A stretch of DNA of 64,000 nt from Pelagibacteraceae bacterium AG-404-N13 (lineage in GTDB: Bacteria; Pseudomonadota; Alphaproteobacteria; Pelagibacterales; Pelagibacteraceae): positions 1-64,000 of the forward strand of contig QCJD01000005.1 in the NCBI GenBank assembly GCA_003216255.1. Direction: 5' to 3'. The position numbers were made by a program, and so were the translations under genes. Under the pieces are notes generated by a model that saw only the letters and a list, made by a program, of their open reading frames with translations, had not been told where the DNA came from and made no database searches. Below are positions 28,082-37,039 of this stretch, piece by piece. The first letter of the stretch is position 1. Each line of letters begins with the position of its first letter.

Positions 28082-30157
28082 ATGAAAATACCACAACTTC
28101 AAAAAAAACCAGAAGTAAAATCTTGTCACAACAAAACATGGCAAGACGATTATAGCTGGATACATCAAAAAAATATTTTAGAGGTATTAAAAGATAGTTC
28201 AAAATTACTAGGGGAAGTTAGAGAATATTTAGAAGAAGAAAATAATTATTTTGAACACAATATGAATGACACAAAGGAAATACAAAAAAAAATTTTTGAT
28301 GAAATTAAAGGAAGAATAAAACTAGATGATGAATCACTTCCTTTTAAAGATAAAAAATATGAATATTGGACTAAAACAACTACAAAAGGAAACTATTCTA
28401 TTAAACTAAGAAAAAAAATTGGCTCCAAAGATGTTGAAGAAATATGGAATGGAGATTTAGAAAAAAACAAATTAAAAACTGAATATTTTGGAGTTGGCGA
28501 TCTTGAAGTAAGCTATAATGATAAATTTCTCGGATACTCATTAGATTTAAAAGGATCTGAGTATTACACTATCTATATTAGAGATATTGAGTCTAATAAG
28601 CTCATTACCGAAAAAATTGAAGAAACAAGTGGAAGTATAACATTTAGTTTGGATGATAAATTTATTTATTATTCGAAACTGGATGAAAATCATAGACCAA
28701 GAAAAATATATAGACATAAATTAGGAGCGCCAACAAAGAATGATCAACTTATTTTTGAAGAAAAAAGTAAAGCTTTCACAGTCGGCATAGGTATAAGTTC
28801 AGATGAAAAGTATTATTTTATTAACACATCAGATCATAATACATCTGAACAGTATTATTTTGGAAAAGATGAAGAAAATCCAAAACCTAAACTTATTAAA
28901 AAAAGAAAAAAGGGAGTAATATATTCAGTAAATTCTTGGGGTGGATATTTCTATAATCATACAAACGATGGCGCAGAAGATTTTAAGATTGACGTTTGCC
29001 AAGACTTGTCGAATCAAAATTGGAAATCTTTTATTCCAGCTAAAGATGAAGTTTTAATTGGAGGTCTTGCGTTTTTAAATGATTGGATCATTAGATCAGA
29101 AACTTCAAATGCCCTAGGTAAATTAATTATAAGAAATCCCAAAACAGGTGAGGAAAATGATTTAAATTTTGTAGATGAAAAAGTAATTGTTCCTTCAATA
29201 TCACTAAAGCAAAGAGATAGAAATACTGACGAGGTCTATCTTTCTTATTCTTCTCCAAAAACTCCTGGTAGAACTTATTTATATAATTTTAAAACACATA
29301 ATAAAAAATTAGTTAAAGAACAAGAAATTCCATCTGGACATAATCCTGAAGATTACATTGTTGAAAGATTAGAATGCCCTTCACATGACGGAAGAATGGT
29401 TCCTCTAACAATTACTAGGCATAAAAAAACAAAAATTGATGGTAATGCAAATTTGCTCTTATATGGCTATGGATCATATGGAAGTTCAATGTCTCCTGGA
29501 TTTTCATCAACTAGATTAAGCTTAATAAACAGAGATGTTATTTGGGTAACTGCTCATATAAGAGGTGGTATGGAAAGAGGCATGAAGTGGTGGAAAGAAG
29601 GAAAATTATTAAATAAAAAAAATACTTTTGCAGACTATATCGCTGTTGGAAAATATTTAATTGAAAAAAAATACACTTCTTTAGGAAAAATAATAGGAAT
29701 GGGTGGTTCAGCTGGGGGTTTGCTTATGGGCGCAGTTGTTAATAAAGCTCCTGAATTATTTTTAGGTATAGTTATGGCAGTTCCTTTTGTAGATTCTTTA
29801 ACAACAAATTTAGATCATTCATTACCTTTGACTGTTGGAGAGTTTGATGAATTTGGAAATGCAAAAGATAATAAAGAACATTTTGATTACATTTATTCTT
29901 ATGCTCCATACAATAATATAAAAAAGATGGATTATCCTAATATGCTAATTACAACTAGTTTAAGTGATAATAGAGTATTATTTGACGAACCTGCAAAATT
30001 TACAGCAAAACTTAGAGATTATAAAACTGACAATAATTTATTATTATTAAAAACAGAAATGAATGCAGGCCATGGAGGTAAATCTGGAAGAGATGGGGCC
30101 ATCGAAGAAATAGCGATTGATTATGCATTTATTTTAAAAATTACAAAAAAAATATAA
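28082..30157 (+). CDS. ptrB: oligopeptidase B (prolyl oligopeptidase family, S9A)
   Basis: A serine peptidase of 691 residues cleaving short peptides, usually after basic residues. The N-terminal half forms the gating beta-propeller (YYSKLDENHRPRKIYRHKLG is typical). The C-terminal hydrolase has YGYGSYGSSM, HIRGGMERGMKWWKEGK, the nucleophile in GMGGSAGGLLMG (about 540-551), the Asp in LSDNRV and the His in NAGHGGKSGR. No signal peptide is present, so it is cytoplasmic. This may serve amino-acid recovery from imported peptides. Confidence 0.93.
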   Translation: MKIPQLQKKPEVKSCHNKTWQDDYSWIHQKNILEVLKDSSKLLGEVREYLEEENNYFEHNMNDTKEIQKKIFDEIKGRIKLDDESLPFKDKKYEYWTKTTTKGNYSIKLRKKIGSKDVEEIWNGDLEKNKLKTEYFGVGDLEVSYNDKFLGYSLDLKGSEYYTIYIRDIESNKLITEKIEETSGSITFSLDDKFIYYSKLDENHRPRKIYRHKLGAPTKNDQLIFEEKSKAFTVGIGISSDEKYYFINTSDHNTSEQYYFGKDEENPKPKLIKKRKKGVIYSVNSWGGYFYNHTNDGAEDFKIDVCQDLSNQNWKSFIPAKDEVLIGGLAFLNDWIIRSETSNALGKLIIRNPKTGEENDLNFVDEKVIVPSISLKQRDRNTDEVYLSYSSPKTPGRTYLYNFKTHNKKLVKEQEIPSGHNPEDYIVERLECPSHDGRMVPLTITRHKKTKIDGNANLLLYGYGSYGSSMSPGFSSTRLSLINRDVIWVTAHIRGGMERGMKWWKEGKLLNKKNTFADYIAVGKYLIEKKYTSLGKIIGMGGSAGGLLMGAVVNKAPELFLGIVMAVPFVDSLTTNLDHSLPLTVGEFDEFGNAKDNKEHFDYIYSYAPYNNIKKMDYPNMLITTSLSDNRVLFDEPAKFTAKLRDYKTDNNLLLLKTEMNAGHGGKSGRDGAIEEIAIDYAFILKITKKI

Positions 30158-30165
30158 TTCTGTTT

Positions 30166-30196
30166 CTTGAAAAAAAAATAATAGTATCCATATAAA
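30166..30196 (+). promoter_or_regulatory. sigma-32 (RpoH)-type promoter of hsp20
   Basis: CTTG at 30166-30169 (context TTTCTTGAAA) followed after 17-18 bases by CCATATAAA (30188-30196). It resembles the groESL promoter at 14617 and the CTTGAA / CCATAT heat-shock pattern. A leader of about 55 bases would result. The call is made by eye. Confidence 0.55.
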
Positions 30197-30199
30197 TCA

Positions 30200-30256
30200 T
30201 ATAGGTCGCCTAATGGGGCTTATAAAAAATAAACTTGCTAAATAAAGGAGGTTATT
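30200..30256 (+). promoter_or_regulatory. candidate ROSE-like RNA thermometer in the hsp20 leader
   Basis: TTGCT (30235-30239) can pair across a six-base loop with AGGAG (30246-30250) of the Shine-Dalgarno AAAGGAGG, leaving a G-G mismatch, which is the signature arrangement of ROSE elements. A short upstream GCC/GGC hairpin lies near 30208-30219. ROSE elements control hsp20 genes in rhizobia. Confidence 0.45.
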
Positions 30257-30703
30257 ATGACAAGTAAGGATCTATCAATTTTCAATTCACTTCGACCTTT
30301 TTCTATTGGTTTTGACGATATGTTTGACCAATTTGAAAGTATGTTGGGCAATGGAGGTTTGAGCATGCAATCAAATTATCCACCTTACAACATAAGAAAA
30401 ACTGGTAAAGATGCATATTCAATAGAAGTTGCTCTTGCTGGTTTTAACAAGAAAGATGTTGAAGTTGAGTTTGAAGACAATTTATTAACTGTAAGAACAA
30501 AACAGATTAATAAATCTGAAGATAAAAATGGAGATGGTGAGATTATTCATAAAGGTATTTCTCAAAGACAATTTGCAAGATCATTTACTATTGCAGATGA
30601 TGTAAAAGTAGGTGGTGCTGAGCTTAAGGATGGTCTTTTAACAATAGCTTGTGAAAGAATATTGCCAGATCATAAGAAAAAAAGACTTATTGAAATTAAA
30701 TAA
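30257..30703 (+). CDS. ibpA: small heat-shock protein Hsp20 (IbpA-like)
   Basis: A holdase of 148 residues that binds unfolding proteins. The alpha-crystallin domain spans about 36-140 with YPPYNIRKTGKDAYSIEVAL, GFNKKDVEVEFEDNLLTV and the C-terminal LKDGLLTIACER, ending in the IxI-like LIEIK. The N-terminal SIGFDDMFDQFESM is typical of class A bacterial Hsp20. A strong AAAGGAGG ribosome site lies 5 bases before the ATG. It is monocistronic, with its own heat-shock promoter and a terminator hairpin after it. Confidence 0.95.
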   Translation: MTSKDLSIFNSLRPFSIGFDDMFDQFESMLGNGGLSMQSNYPPYNIRKTGKDAYSIEVALAGFNKKDVEVEFEDNLLTVRTKQINKSEDKNGDGEIIHKGISQRQFARSFTIADDVKVGGAELKDGLLTIACERILPDHKKKRLIEIK

Positions 30704-30715
30704 GTATTAACCTTG

Positions 30716-30739
30716 CTTGTGGGGATTTATCCCCACAAG
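30716..30739. terminator. hairpin terminator between hsp20 and the convergent lipoprotein gene
   Basis: CTTGTGGGGAT (30716-30726) and ATCCCCACAAG (30729-30739) form a perfect 11-bp stem with a two-base TT centre. The flanks are AT-rich but have no long T run. Lying between convergent genes, it can serve both directions. Confidence 0.65.
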
Positions 30740-30783
30740 TATTAATATTATATACCTCTTGGGTTTTATCTATATTTTGGAAA

Positions 30784-31089
30784 TTAAATACATCCACTTG
30801 AAGAAAAGCCAACTATTATACCATTTGAATTAACTTCAAATTTTCTTTCACATGGAATACCATATTTTTTTGTTTTATAGACTAGAATTTCATTACCATT
30901 CTCTCCAATAAAATCTTCTTTTGGAGATCCAAGCTCCATTCGCATTTCATTTACATCTTTGCCAACAAACAATCCAAACTTTTCGTTTTCTCTTTCTGCT
31001 ACTTCATCAGATTTGTTTTTAATTGTTTGGCAGCCAGAAAATAAAATTAGAATAAGTAAAATTGTAAATATACTTTTAAATTTTTTCAT
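30784..31089 (-). CDS. small lipoprotein, SmpA/BamE-like
   Basis: A 101-residue lipoprotein with signal and lipobox LFSGC. The mature part has FGLFVGKDVNEMRMELGSPKE followed by EILVYKTK, reminiscent of the SmpA/OmlA (BamE) fold (G-t-x-e-v-x-x-l-G-x-P), and ends in a Cys pair CER...SGC that could form a disulfide. I call BamE-like only by this pattern. It is divergent from the deaminase/nucleoside importer operon across 129 bp. Confidence 0.6.
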   Translation of the reverse strand: MKKFKSIFTILLILILFSGCQTIKNKSDEVAERENEKFGLFVGKDVNEMRMELGSPKEDFIGENGNEILVYKTKKYGIPCERKFEVNSNGIIVGFSSSGCI

Positions 31090-31178
31090 TAATTAATCAT
31101 ACCATCTATTATAAACATCAAATATTAACTTTTAAGTTGTATATTTTAATTATTAAACAAATCATTATTAAGTTTTAT

Positions 31179-31216
31179 TATACTAACAAATGTGGTCTTA
31201 ATTTGATAATTCAAAT
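31179..31216 (+). promoter_or_regulatory. possible promoter and operator of the nucleoside importer operon
   Basis: A TATACT (-10-like) at 31179-31184 is followed by a perfect inverted repeat ATTTGA-TAAT-TCAAAT at 31201-31216 that ends two bases before the ATG at 31219. No Shine-Dalgarno is visible, so the repeat could be an operator overlapping the initiation region. No -35 is convincing. Confidence 0.35.
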
Positions 31217-31218
31217 AA

Positions 31219-31809
31219 ATGAGCGAAATTCTATTACATAAATTTTCAGATATATTTAAAAATAATATTTTGCCTCTAACGGCTAAAGGCGTTGACATCG
31301 GTAATAAAATTTTTGGTGCAGCTATCTTAAATAAAAATGACTATTCATTAATAGTAGCAGAAACTAATAATGAAACTGAAAATCCAATTTGGCATGGAGA
31401 AATCCACACATTAAAAAAGTTTTACGAATTAGATAGTAAATTAAGACCTAGCGAAAAAAATTGTATATTTCTGAGTTCTCACGAACCTTGCAGTCTTTGT
31501 TTAAGTGCAATTACATTCTCTGGGTTTAACAATTTTTATTATTTGTTCCCTTATGAATCTACTTCAAACAAATTTAATATACCTCATGATTTAAATATAC
31601 TTAAGGAAGTATTTAATATTGAGGATGGAAAATATATTAAAGAAAACTCTTATTGGAAAAGTTATAATATTAATACATTAATCGATGAATTAAAAAGTAA
31701 TGATAAAAATAAATTAACTGTTTCATTTAATGAAATTAAAGAAAAATATATTGACCTATCAAAAAAATATCAATCATCAAAAGAAAAAAGCTCTATACCT
31801 TTAAAATAA
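31219..31809 (+). CDS. cytidine-deaminase-fold deaminase of unknown substrate
   Basis: A 196-residue zinc deaminase-like protein. The metal and proton-relay motifs are WHGEIHTL (H-G-E in place of H-A-E) and SSHEPCSLCLSAI (PCxxC), at about residues 54-100. The C-terminal third is helical and charged, without a match I recognise. It is the first gene, 3 bp before the ATPase, of a BmpA-type nucleoside importer operon, so a purine or another N-containing base/nucleoside is a plausible substrate. It is distinct from the guanine deaminase at 37949. Confidence 0.8.
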   Translation: MSEILLHKFSDIFKNNILPLTAKGVDIGNKIFGAAILNKNDYSLIVAETNNETENPIWHGEIHTLKKFYELDSKLRPSEKNCIFLSSHEPCSLCLSAITFSGFNNFYYLFPYESTSNKFNIPHDLNILKEVFNIEDGKYIKENSYWKSYNINTLIDELKSNDKNKLTVSFNEIKEKYIDLSKKYQSSKEKSSIPLK

Positions 31810-31812
31810 AAT

Positions 31813-33312
31813 ATGAATACAAATCTTAAAATATCAAATGTAACAAAAATTTATCCTGGCTGTATTGCTAATGATAACATTTCTTTGGAATTTGAAAGTG
31901 GAAAAATATATGCACTGCTTGGAGAAAATGGAGCTGGAAAATCCACATTGGTAAAAATTTTATCGGGTGTAATTATACCGGACGAAGGTGAAATTTTTTT
32001 AAATAAAAATATTTTAAAATTAAACTCTCCAATTGATGCAAAAAAAAATGACATTGGTATGGTTTTTCAGCACTTCAACCTTTTTGAAACTTTATCCGTG
32101 TTTGAAAATTTAATTATTGATTCAGAAGAAACTCCAGAAAATCTAAAAGAAAAAATTCAATTAATTATGAAAAAATATAATTTTTCAATTAATCTTGATG
32201 TTCCAGTTTTAAATCTATCGGCAGGACAAAAGCAAAAGGTTGAAATAATTAGATGTTTAATAAGAAATCCCAAAGTGCTTATTATGGACGAGCCTACATC
32301 GGTGTTAACTGAACAGGAAACAAGTGAATTATTTTTATCTTTAAAAAAATTTTCTGAAGAAAAAATTTTAATAATTTACATAACTCATAAACTTAAGGAA
32401 GTAATGAAACTTTGTGATGAAGTTGCAGTCATGAGAAGAGGAAAGCTTGTTTCTGTTAGCAAAATAAAAGATGAAAATATTGAATCACTTGCTACTAAAA
32501 TGGTAGGTCAAAATTTAAAAACAATTAAGAAAAAAAAATCATCTATATCTTCTTCAGAACAATTAATCAAAGTTACCGATCTAAATTTCACTAGTGAAGA
32601 CCCTTTTGAAACCAATTTAGAAAATATTAATTTTTCTGTTAATAGAGGTGAATGCCTGGGCATAGCTGGAATATCTGGAAATGGTCAAAGCGAACTATTT
32701 CAAATTTTAAGTGGAGAAATAATTTCAGACAAGAATTCAATAAAATTTAGTAATAATTTTATTGGAGATCTTAATCCACAAGAAAGAAGAGAATATTTAA
32801 TGGCATTTTCTCCAGAAGATAGACTTGAGCAAGCAGCAATTCCACAAATGAAAATTTTTGAAAATGTTGCTTTAAATAATTTTAAATCATCAAATTTTTT
32901 TAATAATGGCTTGATTAATGAGAATAGAATTAAAGAGCACTCAAAAAAAATTATTTCTGACTTTAATGTTAATACAGATAATATTGAACTTAAGAGTCAA
33001 TTTCTATCAGGGGGAAATCTACAGAAACTGATTATTGGAAGGGAACTAATAACATCACCTGATCTATTGATTTGTTTTAATCCCACATGGGGACTTGATG
33101 TTGGAGCGATAAATTATATCCATGAAACTCTAATTAAAATAAATGATCAAAATAAATCGATAATATTAATTTCTACAGACACTGATGAGTTATTAAAATT
33201 AAGTGACAAAATTTCAGTAATACATAAAGGAAAATTATCTAAAATAATGAGCGCTGATGAGGTTACCTCAGAGAAACTTGGAATACTAATGGGAGGAGGA
33301 GAAATTGATTAA
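31813..33312 (+). CDS. nucleoside ABC importer, dual ATP-binding protein (YufO/NupO type)
   Basis: A 499-residue protein with two ATPase domains. The first has GENGAGKST, LSAGQKQKVEI and LIMDEPTSVL. The second has GISGNGQSELF and LSGGNLQKLIIGRELIT, and a degenerate Walker B (LICFNPTWGLD) typical of sugar/nucleoside-type importers, where one site is weakened. It should energise the two permeases that follow. The stop lies 8 bp inside the next gene. Confidence 0.9.
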   Translation: MNTNLKISNVTKIYPGCIANDNISLEFESGKIYALLGENGAGKSTLVKILSGVIIPDEGEIFLNKNILKLNSPIDAKKNDIGMVFQHFNLFETLSVFENLIIDSEETPENLKEKIQLIMKKYNFSINLDVPVLNLSAGQKQKVEIIRCLIRNPKVLIMDEPTSVLTEQETSELFLSLKKFSEEKILIIYITHKLKEVMKLCDEVAVMRRGKLVSVSKIKDENIESLATKMVGQNLKTIKKKKSSISSSEQLIKVTDLNFTSEDPFETNLENINFSVNRGECLGIAGISGNGQSELFQILSGEIISDKNSIKFSNNFIGDLNPQERREYLMAFSPEDRLEQAAIPQMKIFENVALNNFKSSNFFNNGLINENRIKEHSKKIISDFNVNTDNIELKSQFLSGGNLQKLIIGRELITSPDLLICFNPTWGLDVGAINYIHETLIKINDQNKSIILISTDTDELLKLSDKISVIHKGKLSKIMSADEVTSEKLGILMGGGEID

Positions 33313-34369
33313 GATTGTAAAAAGAGATCAGCCTTCAAGAGCCATTTTTTTTCTCACACCTGTTTTAGCAATTTTTCTTACATTGGTTGCCGGAGGTTTA
33401 ATTTTTTATATTTTAGGATTTAAACCTTTTGAAGCTCTAAAGTTTTTTTTCATAGTTCCAATTGCAGATAAATATGGTTTCAGTGAATTACTCTTAAAAG
33501 CTACACCACTTTGCCTGATAGCAATTGGTTTATCATTTTGTTTTAAAAGTAATAATTGGAATATTGGAGCTGAAGGTCAATTAACTTTTGGAGCTATAGT
33601 TTCGGGAGGAGTTGCTTTATTATTTTACGATCAAGAGGGATTTTATATTCTTCCAATAGTAATATTAGCTGGTGCAATAGGTGGTATGCTTTATGCATCA
33701 ATTCCTGCAATCTTAAAAACTTATTTTAATACAAACGAAATATTAGTTAGTCTTATGTTGGTATATGTTTCAAAATTAATTTTAGACTATCTTGTTGTTG
33801 GACCTTGGAGTAATCCAGAGGGATTTAATTTTCCAGAAACTAGACAATTTAGTGAATCTGCAAGGCTTCCTTTGTTGTTTGAGGGTTTAAGAATCCATGC
33901 TGGAATATTTTTAGCTTTAGCTGCAGTAGTTATAAGTTGGTTTATTTTTTATAAAACATATTTAGGATTTCAAATGAAAGTTTCGGGTTTCAGTTTGAAA
34001 ACAGCAAAATATGCTGGATACAAAGGTAAAAAAATGATTATCCTAGTTTTTTTAATAAGTGGTGCTTGCGCAGGTCTTGCGGGTGTTGGGGAAATAACTG
34101 GACCTATAGGGCAACTTCATAGAGAAATATCTCCAGATTATGGATTTACTGCAATAATTGTAGCATTTTTAGGTCGTCTAAATCCTGTTGGAATAATTTT
34201 TGCATCATTAGTCGTTGCAATAACTTATTTAGGTGCAGAAACAGCTCAAATATTTATGCAAATACCAAAATATACAGGTCAAGTTTTTCAAGGGATGATT
34301 TTATTTTTTCTTCTTGCATCTGACTATTTATTATTTTTCAAAATTAAATTTATAGGTTCAAAAAAATGA
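33305..34369 (+). CDS. nucleoside ABC importer permease (YufP/NupP type)
   Basis: A 354-residue inner-membrane permease of the BPD_transp_2 family, with eight to ten helices and the block NNWNIGAEGQLTFGAI characteristic of the group. Translation most likely starts at the TTG at 33305: a strong GGGAGGAGG ribosome site lies just before it inside the upstream gene, and there is no ATG before the first helix. It pairs with the next permease to form the channel, and overlaps that gene by 4 bp. Confidence 0.9.
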   Translation: MIKIVKRDQPSRAIFFLTPVLAIFLTLVAGGLIFYILGFKPFEALKFFFIVPIADKYGFSELLLKATPLCLIAIGLSFCFKSNNWNIGAEGQLTFGAIVSGGVALLFYDQEGFYILPIVILAGAIGGMLYASIPAILKTYFNTNEILVSLMLVYVSKLILDYLVVGPWSNPEGFNFPETRQFSESARLPLLFEGLRIHAGIFLALAAVVISWFIFYKTYLGFQMKVSGFSLKTAKYAGYKGKKMIILVFLISGACAGLAGVGEITGPIGQLHREISPDYGFTAIIVAFLGRLNPVGIIFASLVVAITYLGAETAQIFMQIPKYTGQVFQGMILFFLLASDYLLFFKIKFIGSKK

Positions 34370-35298
34370 TCGTAGATATAAATTTTATTGGACTAATAAT
34401 TACATCCATAATGGCATCTGCAGTGCCTTTAATTTTAGCTTCTTGTGGAGAACTTATTACAGAAAGATCAGGAGTCCTAAATCTTGGTGTTGAAGGAATG
34501 ATGATCATTGGAGCTATTTCGGGCTTCGCACTAATGATTGTTACTGGAAGTTTGGTTATAGCAGTCTTTGGTGCAATGTTAGCAGGGGTTTTAATTTCCA
34601 CAATTTTTGCATTTCTTACACAAACATTAATTACAAATCACGTAGCTACCGGTTTAGCACTTACTATATTTGGGATTGGAATATCTGCGATGATTGGAAA
34701 AAACTTTGTTGGTATTCCTGGAAAAGATTTTCCTATTTTATTTGAAAGCTTTAAGGATGCTATACCTTTTTTAAGCCCGATATTATTTGGACATTCAATT
34801 GTATTTTATTTTGCTTTTGCTTTGCCTTTTTTAACAAACTATTTTTTAAAAAAAACAAAAATAGGATTGATTGTAAGAGCTGTTGGGGACTCGCCTGACT
34901 CAGCGTCAAACCAAGGAATAAATGTTAGATTGGTTCGTTACTTATGTATTCTTTATGGAGGTGCAATGTGTGGTCTTGCCGGTGCATATTTATCAATGAT
35001 ATATACACCACAATGGATTGAAAATATGACTGGTGGAAGAGGTTGGATTGCATTAGCCCTAGTAGTATTCTCCACATGGAACCCAATAAAAATTTTAGTT
35101 GGTGCAATGATATTTGGGGGTTTAACAATAATTCAATTCCACATGCAAGCAGTTGGCGTAAGAATACCGGTACAATTTTTAACAGCACTTCCTTATATTG
35201 TTACAATAATAGTATTAGTTGTAATTTCTCGTGACAGTAGAAAAATAAGACTAAGCACTCCCAGTTCCTTAGGTAAATCATTTTATAAAGACAATTAA
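34366..35298 (+). CDS. nucleoside ABC importer permease (YufQ/NupQ type)
   Basis: A 310-residue permease, second subunit of the channel. ITERSGVLNLGVEGMMIIGA is the family signature, followed by FLTQTLITNHVATGLALTIF and GQGINVR-like SNQGINVRLVRYLC. It overlaps the previous permease by 4 bp and is followed, after an AT-only palindrome near 35301-35318, by the binding protein. Confidence 0.92.
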   Translation: MIVDINFIGLIITSIMASAVPLILASCGELITERSGVLNLGVEGMMIIGAISGFALMIVTGSLVIAVFGAMLAGVLISTIFAFLTQTLITNHVATGLALTIFGIGISAMIGKNFVGIPGKDFPILFESFKDAIPFLSPILFGHSIVFYFAFALPFLTNYFLKKTKIGLIVRAVGDSPDSASNQGINVRLVRYLCILYGGAMCGLAGAYLSMIYTPQWIENMTGGRGWIALALVVFSTWNPIKILVGAMIFGGLTIIQFHMQAVGVRIPVQFLTALPYIVTIIVLVVISRDSRKIRLSTPSSLGKSFYKDN

Positions 35299-35375
35299 TT
35301 AAAAAATAATTATTTTTTTTTAAATAATTTACTTTAGATTTGATTTTTAAAATAATTAGAAGGGAATATAAATTT

Positions 35376-36446
35376 ATGCATAAAATATTTATTCGTTCTT
35401 TGGTCTCTTCTTTAGTTTTCTTGTTTACATTAACTGTGTCTGCTGTTGCAAAAGATGTAAAAGCAGCATTTGTTTACATTGGTCCAACTGGTGACCATGG
35501 ATGGACATATCAGCATGATGTAGGAAGAAAAGCTGTTGAAGATGCCGGATTTAAAACAACCTATGTAGAAGGTGTTCCAGAAAGTGCTGATGCTGAAAGA
35601 GTTCTTAGACAATTAGCAAATTCTGGTCATGACATTATTTTTACAACTAGCTTTGGATATATGAATCCAACAAACAAAGTTGCAAAAGAGTTTCCTAATG
35701 TAAAATTTGAACACGCTACTGGATATAAAAGAGAACATGCAAATGTTTCAACATATGCAGCTAGATTCTACGAAGGTAGAACAATCTTAGGTACGATAGC
35801 TGGTTCTATGACAAAGTCTAATGTAATTGGATATGTAGCTTCTTTTCCAATTCCAGAAGTGATTAGAGGTATCAATTCATTTACTTTAGCGGCACAAAAA
35901 GTAAATCCAAACATCAAAACAAAAATTGTTTGGGCTTTTACATGGTATGATCCAGGTAAGGAAGCTGAAGCAGCTAAAGCATTAATTGATCAAGGTGCAG
36001 ATATTATTGCTCAACATACCGATAGTACTGCCATAGTTCAAATTGCTGAAAAAGCAGGAATTTTTGCTTTTGGACAAGCTAGCGATATGGACAAATTTGC
36101 TCCTAAAGCTGTATTGACTTCAGTCGAAAACAATTGGGGTCCTTATTATGTTGATCGGGTTAAAGCTGTAGCAAATGGAACATGGGATCAAAAAGATACT
36201 TGGCATGGTATAGGTGATGGTATGGTAGTTATTTCAGATCTAGATAATTCTATCCCAGCTGACGTAAGAGCTAAAGTTAATCAACTCGAGAAAGATTTAG
36301 CATCAGGTAAAGTTCATTCTTTCACTGGACCAATTTATGACCAACAAGGTAATTTAATGGTAGCTGAAGGTCAAACTGCTGACGATGGAATGTTAGCAGG
36401 AATGATGACTTATGTAAAAGGTGTTGAGGGAGATATACCTAAATAA
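35376..36446 (+). CDS. BmpA/PnrA-family nucleoside-binding protein
   Basis: Periplasmic substrate-binding protein of the nucleoside importer. Signal peptide (about 1-25, cut near VSAVA) is followed by VKAAFVYIGPTGDHGWTYQHD, the conserved start of PnrA/BmpA proteins, then DIIFTTSFGYMNP and DIIAQHTDS. The start is set at ATG 35376 because an AGAAGGGA ribosome site lies 10 bases upstream and the signal peptide begins there; a TTG at 35340 would add an unsupported 12 residues. About 356 residues. Family members bind purine nucleosides; the island context agrees. Confidence 0.92.
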   Translation: MHKIFIRSLVSSLVFLFTLTVSAVAKDVKAAFVYIGPTGDHGWTYQHDVGRKAVEDAGFKTTYVEGVPESADAERVLRQLANSGHDIIFTTSFGYMNPTNKVAKEFPNVKFEHATGYKREHANVSTYAARFYEGRTILGTIAGSMTKSNVIGYVASFPIPEVIRGINSFTLAAQKVNPNIKTKIVWAFTWYDPGKEAEAAKALIDQGADIIAQHTDSTAIVQIAEKAGIFAFGQASDMDKFAPKAVLTSVENNWGPYYVDRVKAVANGTWDQKDTWHGIGDGMVVISDLDNSIPADVRAKVNQLEKDLASGKVHSFTGPIYDQQGNLMVAEGQTADDGMLAGMMTYVKGVEGDIPK

Positions 36447-36471
36447 TTTTTACAAAATAAATCTAAAATTT

Positions 36472-36500
36472 AAAAGGCCGGTTTAAAAACTGGCCTTTTT
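36472..36500. terminator. bidirectional terminator between the importer operon and the purine catabolic operon
   Basis: AAAAGGCCGGTTT (36472-36484) pairs with AAACTGGCCTTTT (36487-36499) with one G-U pair, giving a 13-bp stem with A and T runs on both sides. It should stop transcripts of both converging operons and overlaps the last base of the phosphoribosyltransferase stop codon. Confidence 0.9.
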
Positions 36501-37024
36501 TATTTCTGATGTCTTTTTTTTATTTCTTCAACTCTTAATTCTTCGTAAATTTCAAAAGGCTGGACAATCCAAGGATTATCTGGAAGCCTATTGGCACAAA
36601 AGTCTGGCTCAAAAGTTGATTTCTTTTTTTTAAATAAAGTTGCAGTCTTAATTTCTTCTATCTTATCTTTAATTGGTTCATATTTTTTTAACCAGTCTAT
36701 ACTTTTATTAAATGTAATTCCTGTATCTGATAAATCATCACATAAAAGTATTTTTCCTCCCATATTAGGTGCGATTGAGCTCATTTCTCTAGAGAATACA
36801 ATGTCACCCTGTTCATCTTCTACTCCTTTTCCGCTATAAGATTCAACTGCAAGGTATGCGCATTTTAATTTAAAAATTCTACTTAGGACATCAATCATTG
36901 GTGCCGCTCCTCGCATAATGCCAATTAATATTGTGGGCTTATAACCACTATCATGAATTTGAATTGCTAGTTTTTCAACTGTCTTATTATATTCATCCCA
37001 GCTGAGAATTAATTTTTCAGACAT
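36500..37024 (-). CDS. xanthine/guanine phosphoribosyltransferase-like protein
   Basis: A type I phosphoribosyltransferase of 174 residues. IGIMRGAAPMIDVLSR is the pyrophosphate loop and ILLCDDLSDTGITFNKS the PRPP motif; WIVQPFE near the end resembles the base-binding W/IxxPWE of GPT/HGPRT enzymes. It is the last gene of the purine operon, 15 bp after puuD, and would return guanine or xanthine to nucleotides, in competition with oxidation. Exact base preference is not readable. Confidence 0.82.
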   Translation of the reverse strand: MSEKLILSWDEYNKTVEKLAIQIHDSGYKPTILIGIMRGAAPMIDVLSRIFKLKCAYLAVESYSGKGVEDEQGDIVFSREMSSIAPNMGGKILLCDDLSDTGITFNKSIDWLKKYEPIKDKIEEIKTATLFKKKKSTFEPDFCANRLPDNPWIVQPFEIYEELRVEEIKKRHQK

Positions 37025-37039
37025 AATTTTTTTTATTAA

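Noticed and set aside
33305..34369. Later start or frameshift for the YufP-type permease because no ATG is present
   Set aside because: A TTG at 33305 directly after a strong GGGAGGAGG ribosome site explains the start without any error.
35299..35375. AT palindrome (AAAAAATAATTATTTTTT near 35301-35318) before the BmpA gene
   Set aside because: Made of A and T only with no loop; not enough to call a terminator or attenuator, though it might tune expression of the binding protein.
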